A stretch of 64,000 nucleotides of DNA from BJHL01 sp040378885 (GTDB lineage: Bacteria; Planctomycetota; Phycisphaerae; Phycisphaerales; UBA1924). The notes under the pieces were generated by a model. The model worked only from the letters and a program-made list of their open reading frames with translations, was not told the origin of the DNA and did not search any database. Both the position numbers and the translations under genes were made by a program. This document shows, piece after piece, positions 24,784-32,904 of the stretch. The number at the start of each line of letters is the position of its first letter. Position 1 is the stretch's first letter. The DNA is taken from assembly GCA_046316615.1 (NCBI GenBank), contig JBKDAN010000012.1, forward strand, positions 62,001 through 126,000. Direction: 5' to 3'.

Positions 24784-25514
24784 TCGCATCGCATGTGCTT
24801 CCTGCGTGGGCTCTGGCCCGACGCGAGTTGTCGAGTTACTTCCGCCAGCCCGCGGGGTGGATCATCATCGCGTTGTTCTTGCTGCTGACGGGTGTGGTGT
24901 TTGCATTCGCAGTGCTGGTTCCCGCTCGTCCAGCCAGCATGCGAGCTTTCTTTGATGCATCCGGTTGGCTGTTGCTTCCGGTCGCCCCGGCGATTTCCAT
25001 GCGATTGCTCGCAGAGGAGTTCCGTACAGGAACGGTCGAAGGCTTGATGACGGCTCCGATTTCAACGCCCGCTCTGGTGCTGGGCAAGTTCTTTGGCAGC
25101 GTGTTGTTTCTGCTCGCGATGCTTGTTCCGACGCTTGTGTATCCCATCACACTGATGGCCGTGAGCGATCCGGTGCCTGATATTGGCCCCATCGTGGCGG
25201 GATACGTCTGCTTGCTGCTGCTGGGCGTGCTCTATCTGTCACTGGGTTTGCTCGCAAGCAGTGCGACCGCGAACGCAACGCTCGCATTCATCGTGACGCT
25301 TTTCCTTATCCTCGCGCTGTTGCTGGTGGGCACGCTTGGTCGCCATGTTGACGGCGTGCTGCGGGAAGCGATTTTCGCCATGAGCCTGCCGCCCAGACTT
25401 TCGGACTTCGCCAAGGGCGTCATCGCGACCAATCACATCGCGTGGTTCGTCACGCTGAGCGGCCTTGCGTGCAGCCTTGCGATGATGTTCGTGCAGTGGC
25501 GGAGGTGGCGATGA
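24780..25514 (+). CDS. ABC-2 type permease, GldF-like
   Basis: The 244-residue product has six hydrophobic segments (about residues 20-40, 58-75, 100-125, 137-160, 170-190, 215-238). Conserved elements are A-R-R-E-L-S-S-Y-F near the N-terminus and L-A-E-E-F-R-T-G-T-V-E between the first two helices, the usual coupling element of ABC-2 permeases. It overlaps the ATPase gene by 4 bases and the next gene by 4 bases, so all three are translationally coupled. Its partner is the ATPase above. Confidence 0.88.
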   Translation: MIASHVLPAWALARRELSSYFRQPAGWIIIALFLLLTGVVFAFAVLVPARPASMRAFFDASGWLLLPVAPAISMRLLAEEFRTGTVEGLMTAPISTPALVLGKFFGSVLFLLAMLVPTLVYPITLMAVSDPVPDIGPIVAGYVCLLLLGVLYLSLGLLASSATANATLAFIVTLFLILALLLVGTLGRHVDGVLREAIFAMSLPPRLSDFAKGVIATNHIAWFVTLSGLACSLAMMFVQWRRWR

Positions 25515-27643
25515 ACGCAACTGCGCCCAAAGCGAACATCAAGCGTGCTCGCACGCTCACTTTCTTTGCGCTGGCGGCGGTCACCGCCATATCGCTTGCA
25601 GCAAGTACGGCAATGCTCAACCTGCTGGCTGATCGCTACGCGGCTCGTGTGGACGTCACGGCGACGGGCGAGCAGCAACTCGCGCCTCGCACCACGCAAC
25701 TGCTTTCGCAGCTGGCCGGATCCACCCAGCTCATCGTTGCGGCGGACTTCCGCACGATTGATCCGCGTGCCAGACAGTACCTGACTGACGTGACGGACGA
25801 GCTTGCTGCCCGCAGCAGAGAGTTCTCCTCAACGCTGATCGACACCGGCAGCACGCGAGGCGTTGCTGACTTCAAGGGCACGATCGCATCGCTCGTGCAG
25901 CGAGACAAGGCCATTCTCGACGCACACGTCGTCGCGATCGAAGCGGGGTCTCAGGCGGCGACGGGCGTGTCACAACGACTGTCGCAGAACATCGAGCCTG
26001 AGTTTGCAAAGCTGGCGCAAGCGGGCTTTGCAACGCCCACGCTGCGCACGTACGCCAATCAAGCTGCGGCCGTCGTGCGGCTGCGGGCGAGCGATCTTGC
26101 GGATGTCTCCGCCCGCGTCAAGCAGAACCTCACGCCAGACGATCTGGGCTTGCCCAAGCTCGATGAGGCGCAACGTGCGTTGCTTGAACGCATGGATCAA
26201 GCCGCGAGTGACTTGAGCGCTCTGGCACGCGATGTTCGTCGCTTGTCACAGGACGCATCAACGCCTTCGCAGTCGACCCAGCAACTGTCTGCGATTGCGT
26301 CGCAGCTCGATGCGACTCGTGACGCGACGCTGGCACAGCTCGGTAAGCTGCGGGAGCTCAAGCGTCCTGATTTGTTGCGCGTGGCCGCGGCTCTGCGCAC
26401 CGGTGCTGCCGCATTGCTCGTGGGTCCGCCAGGCACAGATGGCGCGAGCAGTCTGGTCGCGCTCGACATGGGCCAGTTGCTGCCCAGCGGCGCATGGCTG
26501 GATGCGACCGAAGCATCACGCGGCGATCAGCGTCGGCGCGTTGAAGAGCTGGTCGCCGCTGCGCTCGCAAGCGTGCTAGCACCCAGCAAGCCCATCGTCG
26601 TCTTCACGCACGCTGAACTGCGGGCGTTCATGGACGAGGCGCCGGTCATCGATGCGATGCGAGAGCGGCTGGGTCTGCGTGGAGTGGACTTTGTCGAGTG
26701 GTCCGTGGTGACAAAGGATGCGCCGGCCATCGCCGAGGTGGACCCGACGCTCTCCAGGCCGCTGGTTTATGTGGTCATCAGCCCCGACAGCGCGGCACGC
26801 AGCGAAACCGGAGCCATGTCGGGCACGCAGCGAGCCGCAAAGCTCGCTCAGACGATCACCGCTCTGCGAGAAAAGCAGAGCAACATGCTGGTCTGTCTGC
26901 TGCCAAGCATGCTGCCGGGATTTGGTGAGAAGGATCCCATCGCCGTCGCGATCGAGTCGTTTGGCATCAATGCACGTACTGGCACGCCGCTCCTCACTCG
27001 GATTACCACGCCTCAGTTCACGTATGTCGAGAACGAACGCGTCGTGCAGACAACCGACGCGAGCGAACACGTCATCGCGAGCGCTGTTCGTGGTCTGCCC
27101 ACCTACATGACATGGTGCGTGCCAGTGGAACTGGCTACCGACTCACGCGGTTGGCGCGGCAACCCCGTGCTCACAACTCCGGCCGACACGCAGACATGGG
27201 GCGAATCGCAGTGGCTCCGCGTCTACCAGACGCCGCGTGAGCAAGTGCCGCTCATTCCCGACCAGCCCAAGTTCGACGAAGGTCGCGACGTGAAAGGCGG
27301 CACCGGTGCGTGGACGCTTGCAGTCGCGACGGAGAGAGATTCGCAGCGTGCGGTCATCGTCGGCAGTAACAGTTGGATCACCGACAAGTACAGCCAGCAG
27401 ACGGGCACGGTCGAAGGTCGCCAGACGCTGCTCTTTCCTGGTAACGTGGAGCTCTTTGAAGCGAGCGTGCTGTGGCTGGCCGGCCAGGACACCATGATTG
27501 CGCAGAGCCCCGCGGCGCGAAGCGTGGCGATGGTGCGAGCCATCGAGTCGCCGTCGCTTTCGCGACTGCGCTGGTCCATCGTGCTTGGTCTGCCAGGTGT
27601 TGTGCTGCTGGTTGGAGTCATCTACGGCATGACGCGGAAGTGA
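25511..27643 (+). CDS. GldG-like ABC-transporter auxiliary membrane protein
   Basis: This 710-residue protein is anchored by a transmembrane segment at each end (about residues 14-36 and 685-706). The large extracytoplasmic part begins with D-V-T-A-T-G-E-Q-Q-L-A-P-R-T, close to the D-x-T-x-x-x-x-x-S-L family start of GldG/ABC auxiliary proteins. A long helical stretch (~150-310) looks coiled-coil forming and is an unusual insert. A beta/alpha domain follows (~350-660). It probably works with the ABC-2 pair, perhaps as a periplasmic scaffold. ATG 25511 overlaps the permease stop. It is convergent with truD, only 4 bases apart. Confidence 0.83.
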   Translation: MNATAPKANIKRARTLTFFALAAVTAISLAASTAMLNLLADRYAARVDVTATGEQQLAPRTTQLLSQLAGSTQLIVAADFRTIDPRARQYLTDVTDELAARSREFSSTLIDTGSTRGVADFKGTIASLVQRDKAILDAHVVAIEAGSQAATGVSQRLSQNIEPEFAKLAQAGFATPTLRTYANQAAAVVRLRASDLADVSARVKQNLTPDDLGLPKLDEAQRALLERMDQAASDLSALARDVRRLSQDASTPSQSTQQLSAIASQLDATRDATLAQLGKLRELKRPDLLRVAAALRTGAAALLVGPPGTDGASSLVALDMGQLLPSGAWLDATEASRGDQRRRVEELVAAALASVLAPSKPIVVFTHAELRAFMDEAPVIDAMRERLGLRGVDFVEWSVVTKDAPAIAEVDPTLSRPLVYVVISPDSAARSETGAMSGTQRAAKLAQTITALREKQSNMLVCLLPSMLPGFGEKDPIAVAIESFGINARTGTPLLTRITTPQFTYVENERVVQTTDASEHVIASAVRGLPTYMTWCVPVELATDSRGWRGNPVLTTPADTQTWGESQWLRVYQTPREQVPLIPDQPKFDEGRDVKGGTGAWTLAVATERDSQRAVIVGSNSWITDKYSQQTGTVEGRQTLLFPGNVELFEASVLWLAGQDTMIAQSPAARSVAMVRAIESPSLSRLRWSIVLGLPGVVLLVGVIYGMTRK

Positions 27644-27647
27644 TGCG

Positions 27648-28865
27648 TCACTGCCCGAGTGCACGCAGCAGTACCGTGGCGTAAGCCCCGCGTGGAAGCG
27701 AGAACGCAAGCGTGCGTTTGCCACGCTTGCCCGATGAGTCAAGTTCGTCCGGTTCCGCTCGCGTCATCGAGAATGTGGTCGCACGCACTGCCAACGGACG
27801 CGGCGCGCTGCCAAACGCCGGGCGTCGCAGCCCGGGAATGTGCAGGTCCGGCAATGCCAACTTCTGTGTCGCAAGCTGCGCGGCAAGCGACTCCATCCAG
27901 GCCACGGGTCCCGTGGAATCCGGGCCCGGCATAGGTACAGCCGTGCGAGGCCAGTTGCACAATGGCGCATCGGCCCATGCCGAAGCTATCGGAAACAGCA
28001 TGTCGCCGAATGGATCTTCTGCGTGAATGACGCTGGCTGCGTCGGCCGCGCTCTGGACGCACTCTCTGGCAGCTCCGTTCCAGATGAATGACTGAAACGC
28101 ATCGACACACATTTGCTGCGTGAGGTTGGGGAGTTGCGCAAAGGCATCGCGGGGCGGCTTGCCATCGGCAAGCGTCTCGATGGCGAGCTTCTCCGGTACA
28201 TTGGGTGCTTCGCGGGCCAGCTTCTTCCAATCACCCCAGTGTGCCGCCGCCAGTCGAGTGAACTCACGCTTCTTGCCCATGTCCTTGCGATGGGGCACCG
28301 CGATCAGCAGCCTCATCGCCGCGGCGAAGTCGCCCTTCATGAGATGCACCGCTGCAAACTCACCTCGAACGCCCGCAAAACGCTGATCACCAAAGTAGTT
28401 GATCAGCAAGAGTCCATCATCGTTGTACAACGCATCGGCACGGCGGGCCATCTCATCGCTCGCGACTCGTGTGAGATCTCGCACCACAATCGTGAACGTG
28501 TTATGCGCGATGTCCGCCGCTTCGATCGAGTGAGGCACAAACCCCACGAGTTCTGCCGACCAGTTGCGATCGCTCAGCGGAGCTCGCAGCTTTGCCAGCA
28601 TGCCAGTTCCGTCGACGGGAACGGTGACATGCTGCGTCGTGTGAGCGTGCTTGTCTTTCAGTCCCGCATACGCCACCAGTCCGGCCTTCACGCCCAGAGC
28701 GCGCGCAAGCATCGAGCACGCATCGGGCGTGGTCAGGCTTGTCTTGGTCAGGTGCAGCAGGGCGTGCGAGTGCGACGCATCGTGCGCCGTGGCGATGTGT
28801 GGCAAAAAGTCATCGCTGAGAGTCTCACGAACACGAAAGTCATCGGGCTGCTTGCGGATAGTCAT
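27648..28865 (-). CDS. truD: tRNA pseudouridine(13) synthase TruD
   Basis: The 405-residue protein has the TruD signature A-G-L-K-D-K-H-A at residues 67-74, with catalytic D71. F-R-V-R-E near the start and N-Y-F-G-D-Q-R-F in the middle are also family motifs; the latter belongs to the TruD-specific domain. It isomerises U13 of tRNA-Glu. It is the last gene of a leftward run (XapX peptide, MFS, truD) with gaps of 18 and 16 bases. No terminator fits in the 4 bases before the convergent GldG-like gene. Confidence 0.93.
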   Translation of the reverse strand: MTIRKQPDDFRVRETLSDDFLPHIATAHDASHSHALLHLTKTSLTTPDACSMLARALGVKAGLVAYAGLKDKHAHTTQHVTVPVDGTGMLAKLRAPLSDRNWSAELVGFVPHSIEAADIAHNTFTIVVRDLTRVASDEMARRADALYNDDGLLLINYFGDQRFAGVRGEFAAVHLMKGDFAAAMRLLIAVPHRKDMGKKREFTRLAAAHWGDWKKLAREAPNVPEKLAIETLADGKPPRDAFAQLPNLTQQMCVDAFQSFIWNGAARECVQSAADAASVIHAEDPFGDMLFPIASAWADAPLCNWPRTAVPMPGPDSTGPVAWMESLAAQLATQKLALPDLHIPGLRRPAFGSAPRPLAVRATTFSMTRAEPDELDSSGKRGKRTLAFSLPRGAYATVLLRALGQ

Positions 28866-28881
28866 GGTGGGGGCGTGCAAA

Positions 28882-30603
28882 TCAGTGCGAGTGTTTGCTC
28901 GCAGATGGAGGAATGGGAGGTTGCTGCGCATTCGCGCCCAGGGGCGATGCGATGAAGTGCCGCACCAATGGCTTCGCCGCACCCTTATGGAACTTCTTGG
29001 CTTCGTCCTGCACACGCTTATCGGCGAGCGTCACGCGGCTGTGCTGGCGCAGGTGCTCGCCCCAGCTTTCGACCACGAAGACTTCCAGCCACTTGGTCGG
29101 TTCTTCCGTATCGCGAGAGAGCAGCCATGACATCGCTCCATCGCGATAGCGAGTCGTCGCCACAGGCTGCATTGCCGCCCGGAAAGCGTCGGAGTCTTCC
29201 AGATTAATGAGGTACTCAATCGTGATGACCACGGGGCCATCGTCGTGGCCGATCGGTGTCGCTACCACCGGGTCTTCCCAGCTGTTGGCCTTGGTCAGGT
29301 CTTCGCCATGCACCGACTGCAACGGGAAGAACTTGATGGTCAGCAATCCCGCGATCATGCCGCCAGCAGCAAAGAGCAGTGTTGCCGGTGTGCCGATGCG
29401 CCCCGCAAGTGTGCCCCAGATCATGCTGCCCAGCGCCATGCTACCAAAGAAGATCGCCAGGTAACATGCCAGCGCCCGCGCACGCACCCAGCTTGGCGTT
29501 GCCATCTGTGCACTGCTGTTCAGGCTCGTGACCATCGACAGCCAGCACATGCCGCCGACGAACATGGTGAGAAGCGAGTAGATTGGAAACGAGATGCCCA
29601 TCACGACCGGAGTCGGCTGCTCGCGAACCAGCGCGAGCGATACGAGTGCCCCCGCGCACACAGTGGTTGCCAAAGCGATCACGCCGTTTATGCCAAGTCG
29701 CCGCCGTAACGGAGTCAGCACAAACGCCGCGGTGACGGCGCCCGCACCCAGCGATGTCAGCATCACGCCGTACCCAGCGGCCTTGAGCCCCAGTTCCTGA
29801 CTGGCGATCGTGGGCATGAGCGCCCACATGGAACTTGCGAAGATCACGAAGATGAACGATCGGACGAGCACGGCACGCATCGGCGGCGAGTGCCGCACGT
29901 ATCGCACGCCCGCTCGCATCGCACCAAAGAACCGCTCGCCGGGCGCCGCCTGCGCCGGAGGCGTGTACCGCCACGACCACAGCACAACGATGATGCCCAC
30001 GAAGCTGATGGCGTTCAGCATGAACGCGCCGCCGGGCCCGTAGCTGGCGTAGATCACGCCGCCAATTGCCGGCCCGATCGCCCGCGAGAGATTGAGTGAA
30101 ATCGAATTGAGTGCGCTGGCCTGCGGCAATTGCTCCCGCGGCACAAGATCGGTCATGGCGGTTTGCCATGCGGGGTTCGTCACTGCGGCGCCCACACCGA
30201 GTGCAAACGTCACCACCAGCAGCAGGAGGGGAGTAACCGCCTGAGCAAAGGCAGCGGCTGCCAACGCCGTCGCCGCGACGAGCATCGCTGCTTGGCCGAC
30301 GATGAGCAGCTTGCGCCGATCGAGCACATCGGCCAGTGCCCCCGCCGGTATGGCGAGCAGGAACGTGGGGAGCGCGGTGAACGCCTGTACCAGTGCGACC
30401 ATCAGCTTGTACTGTGGGCTCGCTTTGTCTGCAAGTTCTGTCATCAGCCAGCCCGCGCCAACTTCATGCACCCATGTGCCGATATTGCTCGCGAGAGCGG
30501 CGATCCACAGCCAGCGAAACAGTGAATATCGCAGGGGCGCGAGCGCACCCTGACTTCCCTGCTGAGTAAGCGAAGAACCAGAGATGGGAGCGACTTCACT
30601 CAT
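28882..30603 (-). CDS. MFS exporter (EntS-like) with C-terminal soluble domain
   Basis: This 573-residue protein has about 12 hydrophobic segments in the first ~430 residues. The N-terminus S-L-F-R-W-L-W-I-A-A-L-A-S-N-I-G-T-W and the motif D-V-L-D-R-R-K-L-L between helices 2 and 3 match the MFS_3/EntS class. The last ~110 residues are soluble and resemble the antibiotic-monooxygenase-like tail found on this subfamily (M-S-W-L-L-S-R-D-T, E-V-F-V-V-E-S-W). EntS-type relatives export siderophores or drugs; the substrate here is unknown. It lies between a XapX peptide and truD in one likely operon. Confidence 0.87.
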   Translation of the reverse strand: MSEVAPISGSSLTQQGSQGALAPLRYSLFRWLWIAALASNIGTWVHEVGAGWLMTELADKASPQYKLMVALVQAFTALPTFLLAIPAGALADVLDRRKLLIVGQAAMLVAATALAAAAFAQAVTPLLLLVVTFALGVGAAVTNPAWQTAMTDLVPREQLPQASALNSISLNLSRAIGPAIGGVIYASYGPGGAFMLNAISFVGIIVVLWSWRYTPPAQAAPGERFFGAMRAGVRYVRHSPPMRAVLVRSFIFVIFASSMWALMPTIASQELGLKAAGYGVMLTSLGAGAVTAAFVLTPLRRRLGINGVIALATTVCAGALVSLALVREQPTPVVMGISFPIYSLLTMFVGGMCWLSMVTSLNSSAQMATPSWVRARALACYLAIFFGSMALGSMIWGTLAGRIGTPATLLFAAGGMIAGLLTIKFFPLQSVHGEDLTKANSWEDPVVATPIGHDDGPVVITIEYLINLEDSDAFRAAMQPVATTRYRDGAMSWLLSRDTEEPTKWLEVFVVESWGEHLRQHSRVTLADKRVQDEAKKFHKGAAKPLVRHFIASPLGANAQQPPIPPSASKHSH

Positions 30604-30621
30604 GACTGGACGCGCGTTGCC

Positions 30622-30858
30622 TTAGTTGCTTCCCGAATCAGTCTGCCTGCCCTGCTCTGATGGGACGGCTGGTGCCACCATCGGCGCGGGCTGCGGCTGC
30701 CGTTGCTTCATGAACTTGTCACCCGCCATGTAGCCACCAGTCATCGCAAACACCAAGAGCGCACCGGTCAGCATTGGGGGTGCGGGGGCCGGAATATCAA
30801 AGATGCGGCAGGCGGCGCCGATCACGAACGCCAGGACGATACCAATCAGCAGTTTCAT
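30622..30858 (-). CDS. XapX-domain small membrane protein
   Basis: The 78-residue product has two hydrophobic helices. L-I-G-I-V-L-A-F-V-I-G-A-A-C-R and I-P-A-P-A-P-P-M-L-T-G-A-L-L-V match XapX (DUF1427) proteins, which are often next to transporter genes. The tail is disordered and Q/P-rich. A GGAGG site lies 5 bases upstream of ATG 30858. It is first in the XapX-MFS-truD run and divergent from the phosphatase gene. Confidence 0.85.
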   Translation of the reverse strand: MKLLIGIVLAFVIGAACRIFDIPAPAPPMLTGALLVFAMTGGYMAGDKFMKQRQPQPAPMVAPAVPSEQGRQTDSGSN

Positions 30859-30957
30859 GCAGTCCTCCGATGCGAGGGTACAACGGGCACAAACGCATTT
30901 CTTCGGCATTTCCGCCACGAGCGAGCGACAATCGTCCCAGATCCCATCGAACACTGT

Positions 30958-30963
30958 TACCAT
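30958..30963 (+). promoter_or_regulatory. -10-like TACCAT box 6 bases before mini-ORF
   Basis: TACCAT ends 6 bases before ATG 30970. It shares the spacing of the other TANNNT boxes in this window. Confidence 0.35.
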
Positions 30964-30969
30964 GCAGCT

Positions 30970-31002
30970 ATGCAACCCCGAAAGGCAAGGACGCTCGCCT
31001 GA
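30970..31002 (+). CDS. ten-residue leader ORF overlapping the phosphatase start
   Basis: An ORF encodes MQPRKARTLA and stops at TGA 31000-31002; its last base is the A of the next ATG (TGATG). It is too short to be scored by composition. The exact stop/start overlap and the -10-like box upstream suggest translational coupling to the SpoIIE-type phosphatase gene. It could also be chance, in which case transcription simply begins further upstream of ATG 31002. Confidence 0.3.
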   Translation: MQPRKARTLA

Positions 31003-32432
31003 TGGCTGACACAAACGCATGCCATAACGAATCCCCAGCGATGCGTCGGACCGCGCTGCGCAGCGAGGTCGCGCGCAGCTCAGCTTTGCTCGTCATGCTG
31101 CTCGTGCTGGCGGCGGTTGCCGGCTACTTCGTCGTGCATCCGGTGGAAGCCAGCCGAGCCGAAGAAGTTGCAGGCTTGGTTCTGGTGCTCGCATTCATGG
31201 GCTATGAGCTTGTTTGGATGCGCACCACACTGCTCAGCCTGCGAGGTGAGCGTGAACCCGCACGCTGGGCCCGTGTGCTCAGCGTCATCATCGAGGGGTT
31301 GATTCCCGCCGCCTTCATCGCGGTACAGCTTCGCAGTACCGGCGATGCGAACGGGGCTGTTCAGAATCCCTTCGCTGTCCTGCTTGGTCCCGGCTTGGCA
31401 TTTGCGTACGTGCTGCTGCTGCTGAGCGTGCTGCGACTTGACCCGCGGCTGAGCCTGCTGGGTGGCATTACCGCCATTCTGAGCTTCGCAGGCGTCTGTG
31501 GATATGTCTTCGCCACGCGCCCATACGCCGAACTCGGCGCGCCCTTCGTGCATTGGACCACGTTCCCGATCATGGGTGTCATCCTCGCGCTGGGTGTTGC
31601 CAGCGCGTGGCTTGTCTCTGCGGAGGTTCGCAAGCACGTCAACGCTGCGGTGAAGGAAGAGGAAACCAAACGCAACATCGAACGCATCGAGCGAGACTTG
31701 CAAGTCGCTCGCGACATACAGCAAGGCCTGCTGCCCGCTCGGCTGCCGGAAATCGCGGGCTACGAGATCGCAGCCTATTGCAAACCCGCCGACCAGACAG
31801 GTGGCGACTACTACGACTGCATCCCACTTGCCGGCACGCCTCGCACGCTCTTTACCATCGCCGATGTGACCGGTCACGGCGTCGGCCCGGCGCTCGTGAC
31901 GGCCGCCGCCCGTGCGTATGTGCGTTCGACGGTCCATGCACAACTGTCGCTGGCAGAGGTTCTGCACCGTGCCAACGCGAATCTCTATCAGGACATCGCC
32001 CCCGACCGGTTCGTCACCCTTGCGATACTTGATCTCAACGCGCAGGAACACCGGGCCACGCTGCTCAGCGCCGGACAGGGCCCCATGCTCCGTCTTGTGC
32101 GAGAGGGTGACCAGTCACGCGTTGAAGCCATCAATGCGCACGCCCCGCCGCTTGCCGTTGTCGAGGAACTTCCTCTGGGCGATGGTTTGACCTTCGATAT
32201 CGCGCCGGGTGAGTCTGTCATTCTCATGTCAGACGGTGTGTTCGAGTGGAAGAATGCCGCCGGGGAGCTCTTTGGCGTTGATCGTGTCAAGGAGCTGCTC
32301 ATGCAACACGCCGACAAGCCCGCTTCCACGCAGTTGGCGTTGGTGCAGAGTGCCGTCAAGGCATTTGCGGGCGAGAGTGTGCAGAGTGACGATGTGACGA
32401 TCGTGGTCGTGCGTCGCGCGCGGGAGGCCTGA
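31002..32432 (+). CDS. membrane-bound SpoIIE-type PP2C phosphatase
   Basis: The 476-residue product has about six N-terminal hydrophobic segments (residues ~25-200), then a coiled linker (V-K-E-E-E-T-K-R-N-I-E-R-I-E-R-D-L). The C-terminal phosphatase domain (~235-476) starts A-R-D-I-Q-Q-G-L-L-P. Metal-binding acidic residues are in G-G-D-Y-Y-D and D-V-T-G-H-G-V-G-P. The last catalytic elements are S-D-G-V-F-E-W and the C-terminal S-D-D-V-T-I-V-V-V. Such PP2C-family proteins dephosphorylate anti-sigma-antagonists or other Ser/Thr phosphoproteins. No anti-anti-sigma partner is adjacent. ATG 31041 is an alternative start. It is convergent with the FabZ-like gene, with only 1 base between. Confidence 0.9.
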   Translation: MADTNACHNESPAMRRTALRSEVARSSALLVMLLVLAAVAGYFVVHPVEASRAEEVAGLVLVLAFMGYELVWMRTTLLSLRGEREPARWARVLSVIIEGLIPAAFIAVQLRSTGDANGAVQNPFAVLLGPGLAFAYVLLLLSVLRLDPRLSLLGGITAILSFAGVCGYVFATRPYAELGAPFVHWTTFPIMGVILALGVASAWLVSAEVRKHVNAAVKEEETKRNIERIERDLQVARDIQQGLLPARLPEIAGYEIAAYCKPADQTGGDYYDCIPLAGTPRTLFTIADVTGHGVGPALVTAAARAYVRSTVHAQLSLAEVLHRANANLYQDIAPDRFVTLAILDLNAQEHRATLLSAGQGPMLRLVREGDQSRVEAINAHAPPLAVVEELPLGDGLTFDIAPGESVILMSDGVFEWKNAAGELFGVDRVKELLMQHADKPASTQLALVQSAVKAFAGESVQSDDVTIVVVRRAREA

Positions 32433-32433
32433 C

Positions 32434-32841
32434 TCAGGTCTTGACAGGCCGCAGCAGTATGCGGCCTGAAACCGCAGTGGGGCGATCTTCCGGACTACGT
32501 TGTGGATCAACCAGCAATCCAAGCGCCTTGAACTCAAACTGTCCGCCTTCAAGCTGCTTATGCAAATCGACTTCGATGCGAAGGCTCGATCCGGGCGCGA
32601 CGAAGTTGCCATACTTGAGCGCACGCACCTGTCCCAGCACCAGCCGCGGATCCGCCCCGTGCTGCGTCACCGCCAGATGGCGTGCTGCTTGCACAAGGCA
32701 CTCCAGCATCATCACGCCCGGCAGCACCGGGAACGTCGGAAAGTGATCCTGCAAGTACTCTTCGGCATTACTCACGTGCTTGATCGTCACGATGCGCTGC
32801 GGCGAGAGTTCGAGAATGCGGTCAAGAAGCGTGAAGTGCAT
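32434..32841 (-). CDS. FabZ/FabA-like hotdog 3-hydroxyacyl-ACP dehydratase
   Basis: This 135-residue hotdog-fold protein has H33 in the motif D-H-F-P-T-F-P-V-L-P-G-V-M-M-L-E and the matching glutamate E47, the FabZ catalytic pair. FabZ dehydrates 3-hydroxyacyl-ACP in fatty acid synthesis; relatives also act in other acyl pathways. Length is slightly below FabZ average (~145). The middle (L-G-Q-V-R-A-L-K-Y-G-N-F-V-A-P-G) matches the family. TACTCA lies near the start, one base short of a TANNNT box. No other fab genes are nearby. Confidence 0.83.
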   Translation of the reverse strand: MHFTLLDRILELSPQRIVTIKHVSNAEEYLQDHFPTFPVLPGVMMLECLVQAARHLAVTQHGADPRLVLGQVRALKYGNFVAPGSSLRIEVDLHKQLEGGQFEFKALGLLVDPQRSPEDRPTAVSGRILLRPVKT

Positions 32842-32904
32842 GGGCGTGAGTAGAGACTGGGAGCGAGGCGGTTCAGAGTTACCAGAAACGGGTTGCCGTC
32901 GGAC

